Part shown: piece by piece, positions 57,025 to 64,000 of the stretch
Position numbering within the stretch: position 1 is the stretch's first letter
How the letters are laid out: each line of letters begins with the position of its first letter
Source: Ashinkailepas kermadecensis
Lineage: Eukaryota; Arthropoda; Thecostraca; Neolepadidae
Length of the DNA stretch: 64,000 nt
Assembly: GCA_034440615.1 (NCBI GenBank)
Contig: JAOTOM010004555.1
Coordinates: forward strand, 62,001-126,000
Direction of reading: 5' to 3'
The notes under the pieces: model-generated
Database searches by the model: none
What the model was told of the DNA's origin: nothing
What the model saw: only the letters and a program-made list of their open reading frames with translations
Program-made: the position numbers and the translations under genes

Positions 57025-58926
57025 CTGTGAATATGGTCGCAACGTTGCGGCTCGGCACTCACTCACTCACTCACTCCAGCGGCACTCACTAACTCCAGCT
57101 CGGCACTCACTCCAGCAGCGTCAACAGGACCACACTTCGGCAACATGGTGTCCGTGACGTCGAACAGTTATCGAAGCGGCACAAGCGAACTTGCCGTTGT
57201 CTCTTATCGATAACTTGCCGTGGTAAACCATTGGCAACGATAACCGTAGTGCTAATTATAACTAAATCTTCTACCATAGCTAAAACTACTAACAGCCAAT
57301 AAGACACCTCGTTGGGTAGATCACGAAGGCGGCCTGGTACGCTTCATCTCCCCAGATTGCTCAGACTACTCGGAAGTGCATTGTTGGCAGATTCCGTCAG
57401 CCTTGTTTGACGGGCTTGGTCGACCGTGCAATACCTGACAACTCAGCTCAATAGCTACATTAATTCAGGCGTTGAAATAAGCAGTCTACGATATGGCATC
57501 TGTAGGTGAAACTGGCTCAATGCACATTGCAATTTATCCCATTGTATCGTATCGCAGAATAGACTGCAACACATTACACTCAACGCTCAACCTTCTTGCT
57601 GCGAACACGATGTTCTTCAACATCATATTGAGATGGAAGCGTCACAGCTCAAACGCATGGTCCATACAAAATCATGTGTGTGAACAGATACAGGGACCAG
57701 ACCCTGTAACGTTAAGGACGCAACTCTTATATAATGAAACTGCATGTTCGTGATCGTTCCGTGATTCTAGTTCCGTTATTGCAAACTTATAAGCACTTCA
57801 CAGGAGTGGTGGCCGGGTCAAGCCGGGTTAGGCCGGACCGGGTCAGGTCAGGTCGTGCCTGGCTGGGTCAAGCCAAGCCGGGTGAGACCGCTCAAGTTGC
57901 TTTTTCTCGTGGTTCAAGAAGAAGACTTAGTCGGCCGGTGGCCTGCCTGGTGATAACCACAATAACGCGGACATTATATTTATGGACCGCATACGGGAGG
58001 CCTTGAAGCTCAAGTTCATGGAAATGCATGTACACCATCAGCTGCACAGCTGCAATATCAATGCCTTGTTCATTTCAAGTACCATTTACCATTCATCCAA
58101 AGTGCCATACCATGCACTTAAGTACGTGCCATAAAACTACAACGCGTTCCCGGTACGTCGACTTGACACCTTAGTGCTGATAAATGAGGCCATGCCGCCC
58201 CTGGGAGGACATTAGGGAGCGGGCAGAAAAGAAAGGATTGTCGTGCGAGCGGTGGCTGGGATTGCGACCTAGAGGGAAGTTACTCCATGGGTCGGTCGGA
58301 TGTTAACCAGCATCCCAGTGCGCGCGGTACATCGCCGTCCCCAGCAGAGGTACATATCCTGGTACAAGGTACATCGCCGTCCCCAGCAATAACTTCACAA
58401 CACGGAGCAACCAGGTGCTCTAGAGCTGCCATTTTCGCTACCGTGATCTTTTGCGGTAACATTTTAACTTTGTGAGTGTAACTCAGGTGGTAAGTACAAC
58501 GTATCTTGGCCACCCCGTCCTCGAACAAAAACGTGGATCAATGTAGCAATATCCATCACCAATGAATAGAAAAGGGGGACAAGCGAACAGTCCTGAACAC
58601 GATTTAACCCTCCCCGGGCGGGGGCTCCCGAGAGCCCCTTTTAGGTTTTACCGTGAGGGCGGTGGAATGAGTGGACGCGCAGACACAACATTTGCACTAG
58701 CTTCTTGTACATCCGCTCCGCACAATTTGCACACAATTCACAATTTCCACACAGTTCACAATTTGCACACATTTGAGGTCCGGGAACCACGCATCTGACC
58801 TGGGACGAGTAAAAGGGAGTGACGTTGAAGATGTTCAGTGTCACCATTTGGGGTAGTTGCAACAGATAAGCGCCAAACTCAGATCATGCTCTCCTTTCAT
58901 GGAGGTGAACAACCTCCTATCTGTAA
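57025..58926. other. Upstream intron of rst/kirre, no supported exon
   Basis: CACT-rich repeats at 57055-57115, GGGTCAAGCCGGG-type degenerate repeats at 57815-57890, and a duplicated GTACATCGCCGTCCCCAGCA at 58326 and 58369. No further Ig exon was recognised. Confidence 0.4.
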
Positions 58927-59176
58927 ATTTAATTAAGGTCAAGGTTACTGACCTGAGGTCAGGTTGATTTCCGTCTTCTTTGCCGTACTTTGTGGTGAAT
59001 ATTCAAGTTTGGCGTATTATTCAGACCAGTGATGACAATGAACATGGAAGAATCATTCTGGGTTAAATTAGGTCACGCATAAGGTCAGATCACTTATCAT
59101 ATATATTCTATACAAAGTAATCTTACACATTATACATAATGTTGATGTTCCTCGTCAAGTGATATCTCAATTCGGT
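58927..59176 (+). repeat. Interspersed repeat family, copy 2
   Basis: Diverged counterpart of 39924-40172, same orientation. Confidence 0.7.
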
Positions 59177-59761
59177 TTCAGCGCCGCCAATGCAGTGCGA
59201 CCTGACAATGGATGACCAACGAATGACCTGAGATGGCCTGACCTCGTGCGATCTGTCATTTTACCTGATTTGACCTTTCATTGAAATTACTTTCAAGGCA
59301 GTGTACACTTAAGCGAAGGCTGAAGAGATAGTTTTATCAACATATGCATTGCCCCAGTGTGACCTGAGGTCAGCTCACGATGTCAGAAGCTGTGCAGTTT
59401 ATAAAGATGTTTTAACGTCATATCCGTTTTCTTGGAGCACATTTTTATTCTTCAAAAGTAATGTTCCTGAAATATTCAAACTTGAACTTACTTGACCTGG
59501 GCACCCGGCGTCACCCGACGTGGCCTTAGGGTTTTCGGATGTCAATCGGATGCAAACATTTTGCTTGAATGGCTCTGTTATAAGCACCAGACATACATAT
59601 TGCTATTTTCCAGGTCATTCCCTAAGGTAAAGATCACGTCACTGGGTTGAACCATTATGGCCTTGAGCATGGCTAAAAATGAAGCAATATGATGCGATAC
59701 AATCTCTATGCTATATTGGCTTCCCAATGACATTTTCCAGTCTCTCTCATACGCATATTTC
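59177..59761. other. Unannotated stretch
   Basis: AT-rich with many scattered GACCT/AGGTC motifs; no gene. Confidence 0.35.
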
Positions 59762-59931
<170 letters not shown>

Positions 59932-59949
59932 TTGTTTAAAGACCACAGC

Positions 59950-62000
59950 ATATCTTGCTTTGATAAGCTTTTTCGTACATCTTTCCAATTCCCGGATTGT
60001 TCGTCTCTGCTCTTCATTTAGGTCATAAAGTATTCGTCCGATATCATTCATTTATCTTAGTTATCATAGACAAGGAAGAATATCTGGATAAAATGAGTAC
60101 TATCCTCTCAGACAAAACCAAGTTTGTGCGCATAACCAGAGCTCTCAGGCACTAAAAACGAAGATCAACAAGTTGATAAACACCGTCAATGCCGCCATAG
60201 GTGATATCAACCTGCAGAAGATCACCGTCGAATTTTCCACAGGATATGCCTACGGTACCGTAAAAACGCAAAAGCCTGGACGACCACTCCGCCCAATCAT
60301 ATCACAAATACCGACGCTAGCATACCAGCTAGCAAAAACTTTAAATATACTCATAACGCCTTCACACCAGAAAAGTACAGTCTGAAGTCGACCATCGAGT
60401 TCCTTGATATTATCAAAACCAACCCACCAACAGGACTCCTGACTTCGCTGGACGTGGAAAATGTATTCACCAACGTACCTGGCAAACAAACAATTTAACT
60501 GATACTGGACTCCGTGTACCAACATCGCACCCTGCCTCCTCTGAAGATCCAAAAACCAATCCTGGGATGAAACTTCTCCACATGTGTACCACCGAAGCAC
60601 CATTTCGTGGACATGATGGCAGCCTGTACCGGCAAGTCGAAGGAGTGGCCACGGGCTCCCGTTGGGATGCCTATTTGCTAATATGTATATGTGCCACCTG
60701 GAAAACAAGGTCTTAGAAAACAACCCTAACCTGAAGCCTAACATCTATTGTCGTTATGTCGATGATATTTTCGTCGACGTGCGAAACGAACCACACCTTT
60801 GTCAACTTCAAAACGCACTGAAGTCCGAGTTTTTACTCAATTTTACCACCGAAGTCAGCAGTCCAACCGAATCAGCTTTCTCGATATTGACATCAATTGT
60901 ACAGACGGCACACTTAAGACAGAAGTACATCGGAAGAAAACCAATGTAGGTCAATGCTTCAATGCCAACAGCGAATGTCCCGACCGCTGCAAGTTAAGCG
61001 TCGTCAGGGCATTCGTGAGACGGGCCCTCAATCACTGCTCAGACTGGCAGTCTATCCATGCCGAATTGTTCCAGTCAAAACAAATTCTAGTCAACAACGG
61101 TTTTAGCAATACCACAATTAAAACGTGATCAGTGCCTATGTCAATAAGGCGAAACAGCCACCTATCATAAATCAAACATCCAACGTGAAGCTGTTTTACC
61201 GCAACCAAATGTCGACAACATACAAAGTTGACGAGCGCATCATCCAACACATCGTAAAGCAAAATGACAAACCAACCGACAAGTCTGACAAATTACAACT
61301 CTGAAAATATTACAAGAGCAAGAACATTGGTAGCCTCGTAATGAAAAACAACCCAACCAACAGCAACAACCAGCTTCAACGTACCAATGTAATCTACAAA
61401 GTATCATGCCCTCACGAAGATTGTAGACTTCGCCGCGTAGACTACATCGGTATGACAACTACCCTATCTCGCCGTCTCACGATGCACCTACAGGAGGGAG
61501 CACCATCGCAGCACATGCTCCAAGAACATCAACAGCGACTTACACGAACAGATCTGACACGCAACAACGTAAACCTTAGAGCAACATCGGACAAGCGACG
61601 TCTTAGAGTTCTCGAGGAAATTGTAATCTGAGAATAAGAACCTGTCCTGAACGTGCACGGTCATGCATAACGCTTGAATTGTTCAATAATTCCATCCGGT
61701 GAACAGTAGAACTGTGTGTGCTATGTACGTGGCGTATGTTTTCGAAATGTAAGCCTAGATTAGCATTTCTTTCCAGAAGCGCTTGTGACAACAATATGTG
61801 TGATCTTTAACTCTAAAATGATTTACTTCTGACCAATTTTTTTTTGGAGATTTGTGTGAACTGTGATAGCTAGATGAATGCCGAAATAATCTTTTGACAA
61901 GGGTGAAAGTACACCGAACTGTCTCTGTCCTAAATGAAGAACAGAGACGAACAATTCGGGAGTTGGAAAGATGTACAAAAAGCTTATCAAAGCAAGATAG
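59950..62000 (+). mobile_element. Decayed Penelope-like element with inverted terminal segments
   Basis: A plus-strand PLE broken by stops and frameshifts. Pieces in order: YGTVKTQKPGRPLRPIIS (about 60245), LLTSLDVENVFTNVPG (RT motif A, 60435), LYRQVEGVATGS (motif B), IYCRYVDDIFVDV (motif C, 60745), FLDIDINCTDGTLKTE (about 60880), and a GIY-YIG domain NVIYKVSCPHEDC...DYIGMTTTLSRRLT (61387-61480). 59950-60022 and about 61928-62000 are inverse complements over about 73 bp with roughly 90 percent identity, so the 3' terminal segment is repeated in inverted form at the 5' side (inverted pseudo-LTR). This is a different lineage from the 1.4-7.9 kb family; I found no hammerhead core here. Confidence 0.85.
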
Positions 62001-62014
62001 CTCGATAGCTCCGC

Positions 62015-62352
62015 CGCCCCGGTAGCTCAGTTGGTTAGAGCGCTGGCCTGCTCTGGTCTCCCCTGTCCTGGCAAGGCAGGGTTCGAGTCGCTTCGCGCGC
62101 TCGCATTTAGCCCCCGGCTGGGAGGGTAAGTTGGCAGCTGGCCCAATAAAGCCGGGGACGAGTTACCGGGCGGCCGTGCCGATGCATTGACGGCACGTTA
62201 AGCTTTCGGTCAAAATTCTGCCGTTGAACTGGAATTTATGGATCTGGTGGTGGGGCCAAGGTTCACGCAACAAGCTCTGCTTAGCAATAGGACCCTGGTT
62301 CATAAAGCCACCCCAACAAGAACTCGGATTAAATTTATTTAAAAAAAAGAAG
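62015..62352 (+). mobile_element. tRNA-like SINE with A-rich tail
   Basis: The head contains TAGCTCAGTTGG (A box, 62023-62034) and GGTTCGAGTCG (B box-like, 62080-62090), followed by about 240 bp of body and an A-rich end. The interval between the boxes cannot fold as a normal anticodon arm. It starts 14 bp after the third PLE. A different family from the SINEs at 8.6 and 52.4 kb. Confidence 0.68.
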
Positions 62353-62370
62353 AAAAGATATGCCTATCTT

Positions 62371-62880
62371 TATCGACTAGGCAAAGGGGTGATTGTCCAC
62401 CCTCATGTCTCAGATTTTGACCAAAATTGGTGTAGGGGGTTATCTTATGCCCTGAATTCACCTGTGCAAATTTTACTTCGATCAGGTCAACGGTTCAGGA
62501 GTTATTGCCTCGTGAATTTCTGGAAGGTAACTTTGTAAGGTTATGTTCGGTGGCCGATAACTAAGTTAATTATCAGTCAAAATATAAATATCCATAAATT
62601 TTTTGAACTTGCAAATGTTCAAGGAATCCAATTCTGACAATATTTGTAATATGTGATGAACAATACAAGAGTTACCCATGACTTCAAGTCTCGTGACCTC
62701 CGGTGACCTCGATGCCCGTGAAATTCTTTTTTAATTGTCAGAATGGAGGGACCATGTTTTGGCTTGATATATAGCAAATAAAACATGGGCGTTTTTTCCT
62801 ATGAATCCTCATTTTGAGAGCGCAAACTTAACCATATTTTGAGTGTTTCGAGGATTGAGTTACTAACTCGGCCGTCCCTC
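62371..62880 (+). repeat. Unknown repeat, copy 1 of a 657-bp tandem pair
   Basis: Aligns with 63028-63545 in the same orientation (AGGCAAAGGGGTGATTGTCC and CGGTGGCCGATAACTA blocks are shared). Both copies end TAACTCGGCC. Confidence 0.82.
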
Positions 62881-63027
62881 CGTCCAATATCGAGATGCAT
62901 TTTGATAGCACATACCAACGCATTATCTGGCATTGTGTAGATGATGGATGGTTTTATAAAGTAGAAATGCACAACGCTATATAATATTCATAAATTTAAC
63001 CAACGATAACGTGGGAATTCTAGGAAA

Positions 63028-63545
63028 AATCGACCAGGCAAAGGGGTGATTGTCCACCCTCATGTTTCAGAATTTGGGCAAATGATTGATGCATAGGGTT
63101 ATCCTGTGTCCTGAACCCTCCTGCCAAAATTTTATTTCGATCAGATTTAGCCTCGGGTATTTCTGGAAGGCCACACTGCAAGGTTACGCTCGGTGGCCGA
63201 TAACTATGTTAAATACCGTTCAAAATATAAATGTCCAGACATTTTTAACTTGCAAAGTCTCAAGGAATCCAATTCCGGTAATATTTTTATATGTGATAAA
63301 TTATTGGAAAGTTACCCCATGGCCTCAGTCACGTGAACTCCGGTGACCTCGATGCCCATGGAAATTTTCTTTTTAAGATTGACACGATGGAAGGACCATA
63401 TTTTTCCTTGACATATAACGAATAGAAATAATAGCGTTTTTGCTACAAATGTTCGTTTGGAGAGCGCAAACTTCATCTTTATCGCAAACTACATATATAT
63501 ATGTGAAGATTATCGAGGATTTTAGTTCTAACTCGGCCAGACCGG
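63028..63545 (+). repeat. Unknown repeat, copy 2 of a 657-bp tandem pair
   Basis: Second copy; its end, TAACTCGGCC, passes directly into the short-period array. Confidence 0.82.
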
Positions 63546-64000
63546 GCTGTCAGCAGAGCCCAAGCCAATAAAGGGCCCCTGACTTGATGGACAGGGTCCA
63601 AGCGTTTAAAAAGGCCCCTCCCGCTTCCCGGAAAAGGACCTAGGTTGTCAGAGGACCCATGAAATGACGGAGGGGCCCAAGTTGCCGCAGAGGATCTCGG
63701 GCCGTCAGAAAGGGCCCTTGGGCCGACGGAAGTGCAGATAGAGGAGCATGATAGAGGAGGCCCAAGCTTTTGAAGAGGAGATTCCGACCGGATCGAGAGT
63801 GAGCTGAGCCGTGAAAGAGGGTTTCTGAGCCGACGGATGGGGCCCTAGGCCGGACGTGCAGAGCCACCGGGTCGGCTTTGGCTCACGCTGATGGAGAGTC
63901 TCAGAGCTGACAGCGGGCCTCAGGCCGATAATGAGACCCCGAACTTCGGAGACGATCCGAGCTGAAGCGGAGGGTTCCCGGTGCTACGTAGAGGGCTCCT
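63546..64000. repeat. Drifting short-period array, runs off the window
   Basis: Loosely periodic units of about 18-22 bp built on GGGCCC, GCCGACGG and AGAGG motifs, similar in layout to 15.6-19.8 kb. Confidence 0.65.

Noticed and set aside
62015..62095. tRNA gene with GCCCCGGTAGCTCAG start
   Set aside because: The middle does not form an anticodon arm and the 3' acceptor half does not match; it is the head of a SINE.

Overview
The window is eukaryotic nuclear DNA, most likely from an arthropod and possibly a crustacean. The evidence is a roughest/kirre-type cell-adhesion gene with GT-AG introns, Penelope-like retroelements (one family carrying hammerhead ribozymes), degenerate RT/RNase H LINEs, tRNA-derived SINEs and very many micro- and minisatellites. 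The species is not identifiable by eye. No prokaryotic gene organisation or CRISPR array is present.

Layout. 0-1.4 kb: AT-rich repeats. 1.42-7.90 kb: a near-perfect head-to-head palindrome of two 3,160-bp Penelope-like element (PLE) arms, each with an intact RT plus GIY-YIG reading frame and a hammerhead ribozyme near its outward-facing 3' end, bounded by a 13-bp direct repeat. 8.3-9.7 kb: (TA)n, a SINE, a LINE remnant and a 47-bp minisatellite. 10.8-11.9 kb: a duplicated segment holding a (GGCTC)n array and an antisense scrap of the neighbouring AAA ATPase gene. 12.34-14.73 kb: an uninterrupted, GC-rich AFG2A/SPATA5-type double AAA ATPase gene. 15.6-19.8 kb: a very long array with about 20-bp periodicity whose sequence drifts along its length. 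21.5-24.1 kb: a 56-bp satellite (about 46 copies). 24.3-28.5 kb: a second, decayed inverted PLE pair around a LINE fragment. 31.0-57.0 kb, minus strand: the last six coding exons of a roughest/kirre (NEPH family) gene, whose large introns are filled with minisatellites. 59.8-64 kb: (TA)n, a third decayed PLE with inverted ends, a tRNA-like SINE, a duplicated unknown repeat and the start of another short-period array.

Genes. Two host genes can be supported. AFG2A is expected to act in late pre-60S ribosome maturation. The roughest/kirre gene encodes a single-pass immunoglobulin-superfamily adhesion receptor; the exons seen cover the last two Ig domains, the transmembrane helix and a cytoplasmic tail ending in a PDZ-binding THV. 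Exon phases match at all five junctions. The two genes have no evident functional link.

Most striking. (1) All three PLE loci share one topology, with 3' ends facing outward, and differ mainly in the length of the inverted arm (3,160 bp, about 700 bp, 73 bp). (2) At four of the five roughest/kirre exons upstream of the terminal one, a splice site lies inside a local tandem duplication (five junctions in all), and a further junction abuts a microsatellite. The terminal exon itself holds an in-frame 13-residue tandem repeat. (3) Domain D1 of AFG2A has lost the Walker B glutamate. (4) Several arrays in the window share a short-period, drifting architecture.
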